From NCBI RefSeq assembly GCF_047496725.1, contig NC_132975.1, forward strand, positions 12,593,501 through 12,657,500: a stretch of 64,000 nt of DNA, given 5' to 3'. The DNA is from Anoplolepis gracilipes (lineage: Eukaryota > Arthropoda > Insecta > Hymenoptera > Formicidae). A program made the translations under genes and the position numbers. Shown here in pieces: positions 49,690 to 61,872 of this stretch (its first letter is position 1; each line of letters opens with the position of its first letter). Under the pieces are notes generated by a model that had not been told where the DNA came from, did no database searches, and saw only the letters and a program-made list of their open reading frames with translations.

Positions 49690-49858
49690 TTTGAACACAC
49701 GCAATGCAATGAAGACTGAACATTTTCTTATGATCACTGCCCGATGAATTTAACGTTCAATATGTACATATGTGTGTGTGTATTGTACATCTACGGTTGC
49801 TTGAATTTTTAAAGCCAATCGCTTACTGCTGCACCGCCTACGCAATCATCGATTTTAA
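49690..49858 (+). promoter_or_regulatory. Orphan OR upstream region without a gene
   Basis: GAACACACGCAATGCAATGAAGACTGAACATTTTCTTATGATCACT, TTTAACGTTCAATATG and GGTTGCTTGAATTTTTAAAG repeat the distal upstream elements of the clade II genes in order. No AATATTTAATAAG block and no exon 1 follow; similarity stops at about 49858. This is the right-hand end of the 6.7-kb unit array. Confidence 0.6.
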
Positions 49859-51240
49859 AGACTCGTCGCACATTTCAAGTAATTTCTTTTTATATTTTTT
49901 TATTCAATTTTTTATTTAAAATTTTAATTTTTCCCCTATGAGAAATTTGTTTTTTTGTGTAATACTTTAATGATAAACGTAATATTTTTTTACAACAAAC
50001 TTTTTACATGTCAATCATACTAACATTATTAAAATGGTTAATATAGCAGTAACTTATAAATGTTAAAATTTTTGATTGTGCAAATAAGTGTACGTAAAAA
50101 ATTATTTGCAATTTAAATCAAATAAGAATTATTATAATCGTAGTTTTATTTTACTTTTGTTTTTTCAAACAAGTCTTGCAATTCCACATCTACGCGTAAA
50201 TCAATAACTCGAAATACATCATGTAAATTGACAGATGTCACATCATGTTAATTTAACAGATTGATGTTCAATTCTCTTTATTTACTTGAGAGAAACGGGA
50301 GAGAATCAGGGAAAAAGTGAAAACTCATCCTGGATATGGATCTCCTTTATATTTCAAACCTTTGGTTTACGATTGTAACTGTGTTTTAAGCTCGATGTGA
50401 AATAAAAACAGTTAACAATTATCACATCTTTTAATGTGTGTGTGTAAATATTGTTTTAAAATTATTTTACTTTTATTTTGGTCTTTGGTCGCAGTTGCAT
50501 ATTATGCTCTTTGATATTTTAAAATTCGTGTATAGAAAAAAAATAGTTCATTGCAACACCGCTAATTTAGAACAAGCTACAATGTAGCAAAAATGGCTAA
50601 TGATCACGACCGCTAAAAACCGTTTACATTTACACATAATAGTGCATATAATAGTCATAATCAACTTATCAAATATCTAATTGTATTCGTATAAGCATCT
50701 TCTAAAAAAATTAATTTTATGAAAAATTATTATCAATTTAATTGGATAAAATAACAAATCATATCTAATATACTCAACTTTACAGGAGCTTTGGCGAACA
50801 GGTTTCGTTTTGACGTACACTCGCGTACGATCCACGATATTGCACGATATTCTGAATTATTAAAACCAAATAAGGCGAATCGTAGGGTATATAAGAAATC
50901 CTTCGACAAATATTTCATTTTCTTTCTTCATCAAAATGGCGTTCTACGAAAAGTTAAGACAGCTAGATAATATTTTATGCGTTTATTATGCGATGCGTTT
51001 CTCTATTTCTCTTTTTCTTGGATCTCTCTTTTTCTTTTCTACTCTCTAGATTTTAAAATTTTTCAAAGAAAGCTGGACGCGGATATACATCACCGTTTAT
51101 GCGCGTCCATTAGATCATTATATATTTAAGAAAATTATTCGCGAGTGCGCATTAAAGGGAGCGCAAAATGACCCCATCTGGTGTTCCCTCTTTTTTTTTA
51201 AGCTGCAAAAGATACCTCTTTGTATGATCTGCACGCAGCA
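49859..51240. other. Gap between the clade II array and the clade III genes
   Basis: About 1.4 kb of AT-rich sequence with no OR exon on either strand. It holds only short open frames, one of them behind a TATA-like sequence (described separately). Confidence 0.5.
50887..51050 (+). other. TATA-like box and 37-codon open frame, unproven
   Basis: GTATATAAG at 50887-50895 is a good TATA match. An ATG at 50937 opens MAFYEKLRQLDNILCVYYAM, followed by a hydrophobic Phe/Ser/Leu end and a TAG at 51048-51050. No family is recognised. It is short, in a region without similarity to the rest, and could be chance. Confidence 0.2.
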
Positions 51241-51248
51241 GGATAAAA

Positions 51249-51330
51249 ATATTTAATGAACACGTTTCATTGGTCAATCGTCTAAGAGTAGCGTTTGCCT
51301 CACGATGCTCTTAAAAGCTTCCAGTCTTCA
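51249..51330 (+). promoter_or_regulatory. Probable promoter of OR-11
   Basis: AATATTTAATGAACACG then CATTGGTCAATCG (clade III form, compare OR-2's CGATTGGC), and CTTCCAGTCTTCACGCAAA near 51318, the initiator-like block. The ATG lies about 170 bases further on. Confidence 0.45.
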
Positions 51331-51495
51331 CGCAAATTTTCCGCAACGTACATCGAGAGACCTGCAGTTGAAAAATATAATTTCCTTAAGAGCATATGTC
51401 TTTTATACTTTGAGACGAGTGTGTTTGCTCTATCGCGTACATCTTGATGTCCCTGTCTTGTATATAAACGATAACGCAAAGAAAGATAAGAGATT

Positions 51496-53887
51496 ATGAC
51501 CAGTGGACGTACAATTAATCGCACGATAAAACTTTTGCTCACTGCATTCGGTGTCTGGCCAGGTATATCATGCGTTTTATTGTACAGAGTGTTTTGGATA
51601 ATTACGCTAGCGATCAATCAATTCTTCCATTACCGGTATTTTGTAACACATTTCCATGTCGACAATCTTTTCAACTTAATGGACTGTTTGAGTAGCTTCT
51701 TGGCACACGTAAAGTTGACCTGTAAAATCATTATTTTCTCGTTAAAACAAAGGTAAGTTAAATTTAGAATCTGTAAATAAACAAAGAATAATTAATGCAT
51801 ACACATATTATAATAAAAATATACTTTTAAATAAGATATTTGAAGACAATTTCTAACAAGAAGATAATAAGTAGTTTGCTTAAATAATTACGCAAGATGT
51901 CCATTTAAGACGGACATTAAAATTAATAAAACACAGATATATATATATATTTAAATCATATTTCCGCACCCAATTTTTGTTCGTATCCATTTTTTATCCT
52001 AACAAAGAGAAAAGACATAATACCTGCAATATATTTCGAAAATTTAAATTTAAGAAAAAATAACATGGTAAAAAATATGTATACACAACTGTTTTGAAAT
52101 ATTTAATTATGCGTTTGCAGAGAATTTACCGGAATTTTGACGACGATGACAGAAGACTGGAACTATTGCGGTGATAGTGGTGTTGAGTTGCATGAAACGG
52201 CACGCAAAGCAAAACTATCGAGCCATATTTGTAATGGGCTAATTATTCTTCATACAATTGCCGCGCTTGCATACGTCATTGGTATTCTCCTGGCCGATGC
52301 CGACGTCACTGATCGAACGACTGAGCTGCCCCTCATGATGAAAATGGAATATCCCTTCGTTATGGACACGCTACGCAAGTACAGACTGGTGTTAGCTACG
52401 CAATTTGTGTACGTGATGGCGTGCAGTTTGGGGGCTGGTTTATTCAACGCCGTGTTTTTAACTCTGGTAACCTGCATCTACATAAGCAAGTATCATATAT
52501 AAAATACAATTATAAAATAAATATGTGATCCCACTGATCCACAATTGTCTAATTATCCTTATGAAATAGATATTAAATATTTTAATATCAGATAATTAAA
52601 TAATAAATTTTGAAAAATTAAATGTCTATTCTTAAATTGATCTTAAGTGAAAATATTACTGATTAAAGCAATGACAAGATTTTACTCACTGAAAATCAGT
52701 GAGCACTTCATTGATATTCATACTTTGTTCTGTTTTCTAATATTTCACTAATTATAATAATAATATTTCAGTAAAAAGATTTTTTTTTTCTTTTTTAGGT
52801 AAACAATTATAATGATTGTTATAAATGACAGAATCTTTATTTTTAGACTCTACATTTAGGTGGTCAAATAAACATCTTGACCTCCTGGCTAATGGAAGCT
52901 GGATCAATAGAGATCGCTCGAATGACGAAAATCATTCAAAAACATCAAAAAATTATCAGCTTCTCGGAAAAGATTGAAAATCTTTATTCGTACATTGCTT
53001 TATTGCAATTCGCATCGAATACAGTGATGATTTGCTCATTAGCATTCCTCATTGTCACTGTAAGTGAACTTATCAAAATTCTAAAAATATAAATATATAC
53101 TTTATTTTAAAATTAATTAATTAAATACTTTTATTTATTACTTATTTATATCTCTATTATTAATTAATTTATTATATATCATGCGATGCATAGAAACAAC
53201 TATATTTATAATTTTGAAAATATACGTTATATATTATTTATTTTGTCTTGATATTATAGGCAATCGGCAGTCCCGATGCCACCGAACAAATAATGAGATC
53301 CCTTTTATTTTATGCTGTAACAAATCTTGAAGCGTTTATATTTTGTTTTTCCGGGGAATACCTGAGCAACAAGGTTAGCGACCAAAAAGATAATTGTTAC
53401 AATAACAACTGTATAAGATGTGATATTGCACGCAGCGTTTGTGATACTAAAAATAAGATTATAAAGAAGAACAGACCTTATATATAAAGACATATCTCTT
53501 CGTTATTTTTACTTTAGAGCACTGCAATCGGAAATGCGGTGTACAATTCTGGTTGGTACGATATGAAGGCCGCAGACAGTCGTATTTTAATGTTTATAAT
53601 TTTGAGGTCACAAAGAAAATTAAAGTTCACGGCTGGCAAAATGATGGATCTCTCCTTAGAATCCTTTACTAATGTAAGAAATATAAAGAAAAAAAATTTT
53701 TCTTACATCAAGTTTCTGCTTTGCAGAATTATATACGTGTATATGTGTGTTCATATTTTATCATAAAGATTTTTATATAACATTATAATTATATTTCGCA
53801 TTCCTTTCTTTATATACAAAAACAACATTGTTATAGATCATGAAAGCCTCAGGATCCTACTTGTCAGTACTGCTGGCGATGAAATGA
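51496..53887 (+). CDS. OR-11: odorant receptor (7tm_6), complete, 378 aa
   Basis: A complete six-exon receptor: 51496-51752, 52121-52466, 52847-53059, 53260-53373, 53518-53673 and 53837-53887 (stop TGA). Exon 1 ends AG, joined to A to make Arg. Residues 1-86 carry LLTAFGVWPGIS and TM1-TM2; to 201 MTEDWNYCGDSG, TM3, a second extracellular loop with DVTDRTTELPLMMKM, and TM4; 202-272 IQKHQKIISFSEKIENLYSYI and TM5; 273-310 AIGSPDATEQI and TM6; 311-362 RSQRKLKFTAGKMMDLSLESF; 363-378 IMKASGSYLSVLLAMK. Exon 3 is the shortest of the array (71 codons). The exon 2 donor is GTAACC, a weak site. Clade III is set apart by AIGSPDA, DVTD and an ESFT end to exon 5. Confidence 0.92.
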
Positions 53888-54568
53888 ATGTCGTACAGTC
53901 ATAGACTATTCAGTCATTTCCTACTCGATAATCGTGAAATAACTCAGCCACCTCACGTGTAGACACGATCACTGATTAGAAAAACATATAGAGAAAAAGT
54001 TAGTATATATTTTTTCAAATATATACTTTTAGATGAATAAATATAATAATATAAGGTAATAATATATGCGATATTTTTCTGAAAAAAATATCAGAGTATT
54101 TTTCTTTTGTTTTGAATTATAGAGAAAATTCATATTATTTTTTTTACAAATACAAGAAAATTATATATTTGAGGGTTCTGGTTGAAGGAACACAGTTCCT
54201 CAATCTTTAAAAAAATATTTTCTGTGCATGTTAACATCACATTATTTCACGTGCATTTTCACTTGTTAATTTTTCATGAATATTGCCACAACATGTAGAT
54301 AAGTTTCGAACTGTTGCATGCAAAAAAAACTTCCGTAAAACCACGCATTTAGATCACTTCTGACTCTTAAACTTCACTGAAATACGAGTGACCAAGGGAC
54401 GTACATGGTCGCATTTACCTTCGCGCATCATATTTACATATTTAAAACAGGCATTGGGCGATTGCGTTAGCAATACTCGAGAGAAAGGAAGATGATTCTT
54501 TCCCTTCTTTTTGCATCGAAGAGGTAGCGATAAATGTGTATTCGCGTGAGCTTTGCAATACGCTAAAA
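53888..54568. other. OR-11/OR-12 spacer
   Basis: No exon. Near 54385-54480 lies sequence like the distal element of the other genes (GAGTGACCAAGGGACGTACA, then CATATTTACATATTTAAAAC). Confidence 0.45.
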
Positions 54569-54690
54569 AATATTTAATGAGTTACTGCTATTAAATATTT
54601 AATGAATTGCTACGATTGGTCGATCGTTCTAAGAGAGCGTTCATTTAATGATCTCTTGAGATCCTTCCACAGTCTTTACGCAGTCGTTCT
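54569..54690 (+). promoter_or_regulatory. Probable promoter of OR-12, element doubled
   Basis: AATATTTAATGAGTTACTGC from 54569 is followed at once by a second AATATTTAATGAATTGCTAC and CGATTGGTCGATCG, then TTCCACAGTCTTTACGCAG near 54664. The AT block occurs twice here and once in the other genes. Confidence 0.45.
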
Positions 54691-54809
54691 AGAATATACA
54701 TCGAGGGAAATATATCGTAGCTTTTTTAACTTTCTGAAAGCGTTTGTCTTACTGCGTGCAAATATTAATGTTTTCCCCTGTGTAATATTGTATCACAAAC
54801 AAAGGAATT

Positions 54810-56960
54810 ATGACGCGTAAAAGTACAATTAATCGCACGTTAAAATTAATGCTTACTTTGTGCGGTATATGGCCGGGCACATCGTGTGTTATAATCTGCA
54901 GAGCATATTGGATCATCGCATTAACGACAGATAATATCTGCCATTACCGGTATCTTCTAATGCATTTACACACGAACGATCTTTTCGACTTGATGGATTG
55001 TTTCAGTAGCTTCCTCACGCAAGTAAAGTTTATGACTAAGTTGATCATATTTTGGCTGAATGAACGGTGAGTCATATGGCATATAGAATAATGTTACAAA
55101 TAATAATCTAGATACATGTTATCTCTAGGAATTAATTCCATGATTTTGTTCATAGAACATACATCTTTTCACATATATATAAATATAAATATATATAACG
55201 ATTTTATTTCAAACACAAAAAGATAAGAAAAATCGAAATTTGTTTAAAGAAAATCAGGCAGACGTTAACGCGTATCGTTATAATTACTTTACAATTTATT
55301 CAGATTAATATTATGATCTCCCTCGCAACCGGGAATAATCGATGATTCCGTTATAGAAAATTCGCCGAGGTTTTGACGATAATGGCAGAAGACTGGAACG
55401 ATTGCTGTAACAGCGACATTAATATGCGCGAAACAACGTGTAAGGCTAAATTAGCAAGTCGTATCACTAATGCGATGTTCACACTTCACACGTTAACGAT
55501 CGTTGGGTATAGCATCGGCATTTTCTTGGCTGACGTTGATGTCACGGATCATCAGTCCGAATTACCTCTCCTCTTAAAGGTGACGCTTCCTGTCGATATA
55601 AAGACTAAGCGCAGGTACAAAATGCTGTTATCTGCACAATTTATTCATCTCATTTTATCTGGCTGTGGAACTGGATTACTAAACGCTCTCCTTTTAACTT
55701 TAGTAAGTTGTAATGCACGCGTATATTTCATGAATGATGTACAATTATGATATGCACAATAAGAAAATGTATAATTATGTATGATAAATGCCTTGAATAT
55801 TTTTTCTCACCGTCTACATACATGTCATTTTTGAAATTTTAGTCAATTTAATAGGCAATGGAATTGTTATTTTCAGATTTTACACATAGGCGGCCAAATG
55901 GACATCCTATGCTGCTGGTTGAAAGAGCTTGTAATCAAAGAAAACGAAGAAGGCGGATCTGTCGTCACAACGAAAATCATTCGAAAGCATCAAAAAATCA
56001 TCAATTTCGCGGAATACATCGAGAATATGTATACATACATCGCACTATTGCAATTCACATTAAACACTGTATTGATTTGCTCGTTGGGGTTTCTCATTGT
56101 AACCGTGAGTAAAAAGAAATGTTTAATATTGTTCATGAGAAAATAAATAATCATAATTTTATAAAATTGCTATAACTTTTGGTTCACATTTTTATTAAAA
56201 ATAACTTTTCTGGATTTTCAAATTTACATTAAGGTAATAGAGACATTTCGCAAAAATAATGATTGCTTAATAATTGTTTGCATGCTGCTTTGATATCGCA
56301 GGCGATTGGCAGTCCCGATGCGACAGAGCAAATTGTGAGGACCCTCTTATTTTACACTGTGACAAATCTCGAAGCGTTTATATTTTGCTTTGCAGGAGAA
56401 TATCTGAAAAACAAGGTTAGATATGTGAGACAATGTGTTGATGATCGACATTGCATTATTGCGAGTTTGTTAAATTAAGAGAAATTTTGCTTCCTTATTC
56501 ATTTTCATCTTTATAGAGCAAAGCCATTGGAAATGCAGCGTATTATTCTGCATGGTATGAAATGAAATCTAAAAATAGTCGTAATTTGATATTCATCATA
56601 TTAAGAGCGCAAAAACAATTAACGCTTACAGTTGGAAAAATAATGGATCTTTCTTTAGAATCATTTACAGACGTAAGATTTATACATAGAAAAATAATTA
56701 GGGACAATAATATATATAACAAGATAATTGTACCAAGATATTTTCTACATGAGATTTACTTATTGCCTATAATAATAATTTTATATCTATCTCTTACGTA
56801 TGTAAATATTTTATAGCAATATTTAAAACACTCTTTTTCTATAATATATAACAAGATTATAATTAAAAGATATTAATTTCTAATACAAAGGACACATATT
56901 TTATTATAGATTATGAAAGCTTCAGGATCATATTTATCAGTATTGCTGGCCATGCAATAA
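54810..56960 (+). CDS. OR-12: odorant receptor (7tm_6), complete, 383 aa
   Basis: A complete six-exon receptor: 54810-55066, 55357-55702, 55877-56104, 56302-56415, 56517-56672 and 56910-56960 (stop TAA). Residues 1-86 carry LTLCGIWPGTS and TM1-TM2; to 201 MAEDWNDCCNSD, TM3, DVTDHQSELPLLLKV and TM4; 202-277 IRKHQKIINFAEYIENMYTYI and TM5; 278-315 AIGSPDATEQI and TM6; 316-367 RAQKQLTLTVGKIMDLSLESF; 368-383 IMKASGSYLSVLLAMQ. The start Met (MTRKSTINRT) aligns with OR-11 and OR-14. Introns are short (81-290 bases apart from none above), giving the most compact gene of the window. No lesion is seen. Confidence 0.93.
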
Positions 56961-57965
56961 TCATCGTACGTTAAAGATTTTTAAGCAGTAGTGATGAGAA
57001 TGTATCGTGATTTGTAAATATATCTGCACTAGTGATAAAAACACGTATAACGACGCAACATATTTTTCATGTTTCATATCCTAAAAAGATGATAGTAATT
57101 TTTAGAAAAATAAAATGATAAGCCGTTTTTGTTTACATCACGATACTTTAAATCCAATATTTTTTACAGAAATAATAAAACCATATTATATCGAAAACTT
57201 TTTATAATCGAAATAATCAAAAATAGGTTCGTAAGAAAATTAAACCAGTTTGATTTTTTCATATTTTTATAGTATAATCGCTCTGAAAAAATTAAATAAT
57301 TATTATACTGATTTAATATATATTTGTGCACTTCTAGTGTTATAGCTAAAATTGCTGGATAAAGAAACTAAATAACAAGATATTGAAAGAAGTTAATTAA
57401 AAATATTTTGACAATATAACAATATATGAAATATAGTATAACAATATTTCTACTATTTATACTATACATATGTACATTTTTTAATCGTTCGATTGCAGGC
57501 AAAGTAACGTAAATTTTTTTTATCGCATTTAATTGTTTTTTCCCTGGCTCTTTAAACTACAAAGTTTCTGCAGAGCCGCAAATATAAACGTCATCAGACA
57601 TATATTTCTTCATACATCATATTTAAACAATACACGTTTTATTAGCATTTAAAAGAAATATAAATAAATATTTATATTCTTTTTCCTTATATTAAACTTG
57701 CGAAAGACAACAATGCATTTATGATACGTATATGAAATACGATAAAAATATGTAATGAAGAATTTTGATCCTCTCTAATCAATTATCAAAGGTAATTTAA
57801 AGACTTTATGGAACCTTTCAGTCTTCATGCAAGTATATTAGAACTGTCATCGAAACATACATTTAGTATATTACTTTTATTTTCCCGTAGGTTTTTCTCC
57901 TGTTATATACACTTTTATATCCTCTTATTTGCGCCCGCACAAAGTAAAGAAGGCAAATAAGAAAT
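56961..57965. other. OR-12/OR-13psi spacer
   Basis: About 1 kb of AT-rich sequence without an exon. Near 57805-57830 CCTTTCAGTCTTCATGCAAG matches the initiator-like block of the other genes, so a decayed OR-13 promoter is present; the AATATTTAAT block before it is not clear. Confidence 0.45.
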
Positions 57966-59990
57966 TATAGCTTGTAAATGTACGCTTAACCGCACGTTGA
58001 AATTTATGCTCACTCTGTGTGATATTTGGTTAGACGCATCAAATTTTATTATACAGTATATTTAGTTATAAGAATTCTACTTTATCAATACCAATTTCTT
58101 AACTTATTTTTGACAAACTTTGAATTATCTATCTAGTTTCCTTGCACACTCCAAAATAATAGTAAATTTTTTCCATTTTGATTTAAAGGTAACTTTTAAT
58201 GCATACATTATAAGAGGTATGTATACATATACAGTGCATTGAGTGTGAGAACATTTTGCAAAAATATTTTGATTATTATATTTATATCAATGACAAAAAA
58301 TAATTGTAACTTAAAAATCATATATTATTTTCAGAAGATTTATTTGTATCATATTTTTTTCTTCAAAAGTAAAATTGTGACAGATTCTGAAATTATAATC
58401 AAATTCATATATAGTCATAAAACGATACATTTTCATATATGTGGCAATGAAGTTTTATATAAAAAATTAATGCAACATTTCCTTGCTCACATATATTACA
58501 ATATTTTTCATATTAATCAATATAATAATAATAATTTATTAGTAAAAAATTTCTTGTTATCTGAAAAACTTTAAAAGCTAATTTGCAACATTTAGAAATG
58601 AGAAATCTTTAGAAAAATGAGTTTTCACGACGCTAAAATTCAAATTTTTTTGCAATTGGTAGCATATGATCGACAAATACCATCATTCGTAGAAAATTTA
58701 TTTTAATTAATAGAAAACTGTAATAATAGTATGAATAACGATATTAACATGTAAAAATACGAATAATTCTTTATACGATTCACACAAATGTTACATAATG
58801 CATAGGTATCATCATGATCAATGCTAATGTCGCCAACAGAATTATCTTAGCAAAATAGATAGAAATTACCTTCAACATAAACACGCAACGTACATACAGA
58901 TTCGTATTAATTACGCCATTGGTTCTTTGCGGCTGGTAACTAAAACAAACCCTTTGTTATTGATTTTGGTAAGTCGAAAATAAAATTATGTGTAGTTTCG
59001 AGCGAAACTCGAAACTACACATAATTGGAACGATAATATTGGATTTGGTGAATAGCGATTGCATTTGTACGCAATTCTGAAACCTCAATACGATAGATGC
59101 AGAAATTGATTTTGTTATCTCACACAATACGCATTTATTTCACCGTTTGAATATCAATTATTTCACATTTGAATTCCATAACTCCATTCTATTATTAGCA
59201 CAATGGGATCTTTATTTTCAGAACTTACATGCGGTTGGTCAAATTGATATCATGCGTTTCTGATTGATGCATAGCTGCAGTCGATAGAGCTTGTATTTTG
59301 CAGCAATGAGAATCAATAGCCAACGAGTAAAATAACTCGAAAACATCAGGAACATCATCATTTTCTCGACACGTATAAAAAAAAGTCTATATACATACAC
59401 CATATTAATGCAATTTTAAACACAATAACCTCTTCCACAACGGTAAGAAAATTATGGTAATTGTTCAAACCCGGATAATTTAATATTATAATTTAATAAA
59501 TATCATAATTTACTCTAAACATATTCTACTGCAATTAATTATTTATATTCTACAATTATAATTCTTATTACTTTTTTCTATTGTATTTTATATACAATAT
59601 CGCATTGGCATAATTGGCTAATGCAATAGTGATAGATTCCTATTATTGGACATTATAAATTAAATTTCAAGCACATATATTTTGCTTTGTCAAGAAATGC
59701 TTGAATAAAATTGTCAACGAGACAATATTAATAATAATGATAAAGTACAATTATCTATTTGATATATTAAAAATCTATAAAGATAATTCTACACTTCTTG
59801 AATTGAAAAAAAATTATATTATAAAATATATACAATTAATAGTAAAAATCCTTTTATTATTTCCATTTTTGTAAGACAAAAAAATTGACCTCGTAACGGA
59901 ACATAATTCTGCATGATATGATTTGAAATCTAAAGATAGTTATATCATTTGATTTACTTGTGTAAACTGTCCAAATTAAATGCAAGAATT
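57966..59990 (+). pseudogene. OR-13psi: clade III odorant receptor pseudogene
   Basis: Heavily decayed but in the right order. Exon-1 relic about 57966-58190 (ACGCTTAACCGCACGTTGAA matches OR-14 NRTLKFMLT; ATG is now ATA, GIWPG has become DIWLD). The 3' half of exon 2 is about 58826-58970 (ATAAACACGCAACGTACATA, then TTGTTATTGATTTTG|GTAAGT). The exon-3 relic is 59221-59441, with TGA for a Trp codon and several further stops. The exon-4 relic is about 59600-59720 (CATATATTTTGCTTTGTCAA). The exon-5 relic is about 59880-59990 (CATAATTCTGCATGATATGA, Trp to stop). No exon 6 is seen. The closest relative is OR-14. Confidence 0.85.
58984..59026. repeat. Perfect hairpin, 19-base arms and 5-base loop
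   Basis: Arms 58984-59002 and 59008-59026 are exact reverse complements (AATTATGTGTAGTTTCGAG) around the loop CGAAA. It begins about 14 bases after the decayed exon-2 donor of OR-13psi. OR-14 has a GA microsatellite at the same place. Confidence 0.95.
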
Positions 59991-60464
59991 CATAATATCA
60001 ACCAAATATTAAAATGTCATATCTTTTCTTTGAATTAACGTTAATTTACACAAATCGTTTCACACACTTTTACATTAAAATCTATGCACTTGTAATTTTC
60101 TTTTATATTTCTTTATATTTTTCGTTTACAAGTACAAATATATTGTTTTAACACAAGTTTACTTTTAATTATTACAAGCAAAATAACATAGTGTCACATC
60201 CAGTTGCATAGTCGTTCTTTTCAGCTCTTTATTCTCTATAATTCGATACTTGACTGAAGAGCCATGAACACGACTGAGCATCAGACATACACATCCGTTT
60301 CCACCACCGCACGAATCATTGCATATTTAAAGTAGACAATTCGCGGTTATATCTCCAGCAGTAGGAAAAAGAAAAAATGACTACCTATCTCCCCTTTTCA
60401 TACATCAAACCACAATATGAAAAAACCAGAATGTATTTGCGATATGTGCACGCAATATGATAAA
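59991..60464. promoter_or_regulatory. OR-14 upstream region
   Basis: No exon. ACTTGACTGAAGAGCCATGAAC, CGCACGAATCATTGCATATT and CAATTCGCGGTTATATCTCC also occur, slightly changed, at 63770-63880 ahead of the right edge. They form the clade III distal upstream block. Confidence 0.45.
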
Positions 60465-60565
60465 AATAATTAATGAGACACTTTCCATTATATGTGTGTA
60501 TGATCAATTGCTAATGGCTAAACCTGCTCAAAGACCTCTTAGGGCACAGAATTTCCAATCCTCTT
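60465..60565 (+). promoter_or_regulatory. Probable proximal promoter of OR-14
   Basis: AATAATTAATGAGACACTTTCC, a variant of the AATATTTAATGAG block, then GATCAATTGCTAATGG and TTCCAATCCTCTTCGCGCAG near 60551 in place of the CAGTC initiator. Confidence 0.4.
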
Positions 60566-60717
60566 CGCGCAGATATTATGCGACATACGTAAAACTGTCA
60601 TCGAAAACGTACACTTGAGCAAAGCATATTTCTTTTATTTTTCCGAGAATTTTTATTCCGTTATTTATACATCGATGGACTCACTTAAACGTAGAAAACA
60701 GAAAGAAATAAAAAAAA

Positions 60718-61820
60718 ATGGCTCGGAAGAGTACGTTTAATCGCACATTGAAATTTATGCTTACTTTGTGTGGTGTTTGGCCAGGTGTACCAGGCATAGT
60801 GTTCTGCAGAATATGTTGGATCATTACAGTGACATTTATTCTATTTTGTCACTATCGTTACTTTCTCATGCATGTGCGTTCTGCCGAATTTTTGGACTTG
60901 ATGGACTGCATGTCTAGTTTCTTGGCGTATTCCAAAGTGATTATTAAATGTGCTGTGTTTTGGTTCAATGAACGGTAAGTGACGTGATGTAATGAAACAG
61001 CATTTTGCAAAAAAAGCAAATATTGATTAATGAGTGCTTGTATCAACGACACAAACAAGTTTTCGAACTACAAAGCTGTAATTTTTTTAGAAAATCTAGT
61101 TATGGAATAATTTTTTTCTTAAAAATAGAGGACCATAAAACTTTAAAAAATTATATTTTTTTATTATATGATTATAAAAAACGATACGCGCTTTGTTCAT
61201 ATTTATCCGATATGATAGATTTCAGATAAAATTTTCCTAAAATAATTTTCTTCGAAAAAATGCAATTATATAATATTCTTTATTATATTAATATATTTTC
61301 GCGTTTCCAATGAGATTGATTATTTTTGATGGGTAAAAATCGTGAAAGACTGATTGATGATAAATTCAGAAATGATAAATTTTTAAAGAGACGAATTTCC
61401 AAAACGCGAAAATCAAAATTGCCTAGGTAATACATGATCGACGAGTTCAATCACCTACAGAAAATTCATCGAAATCTTGGCGATGATAAAAGAAGATTGG
61501 AATGATTGCGTTGACAGTGACGTCAGTATGCGTGAGACAGAACGTAAAGCAAAATTATCGGATCGTATCACGAACACGATCGTTACACTTCATACGACGA
61601 CAATTGTGGCATATTGCATCGGCATCATCCTGGCCGATGCCGATGTCACCGATCATACAATAGAAGTACCCTTTCTCAATAAAGTAGAAATACCCTTCAA
61701 TATAAACACGCAGCGCATGTACAGATTCGTATTAATCACGGAATTCGTGCTTATGCTTTTTTACGGTTGGGCAGCTGGTATAACAAACTCTTTATTATTA
61801 ACTTTGGTAAGTAAATATAC

Positions 61821-61872
<52 letters not shown>

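Noticed and set aside
58239..58574. 111-codon frame inside OR-13psi
   Set aside because: It lies between decayed exons 1 and 2, is AT-rich, has no recognisable domain and no counterpart in OR-14 intron 1.
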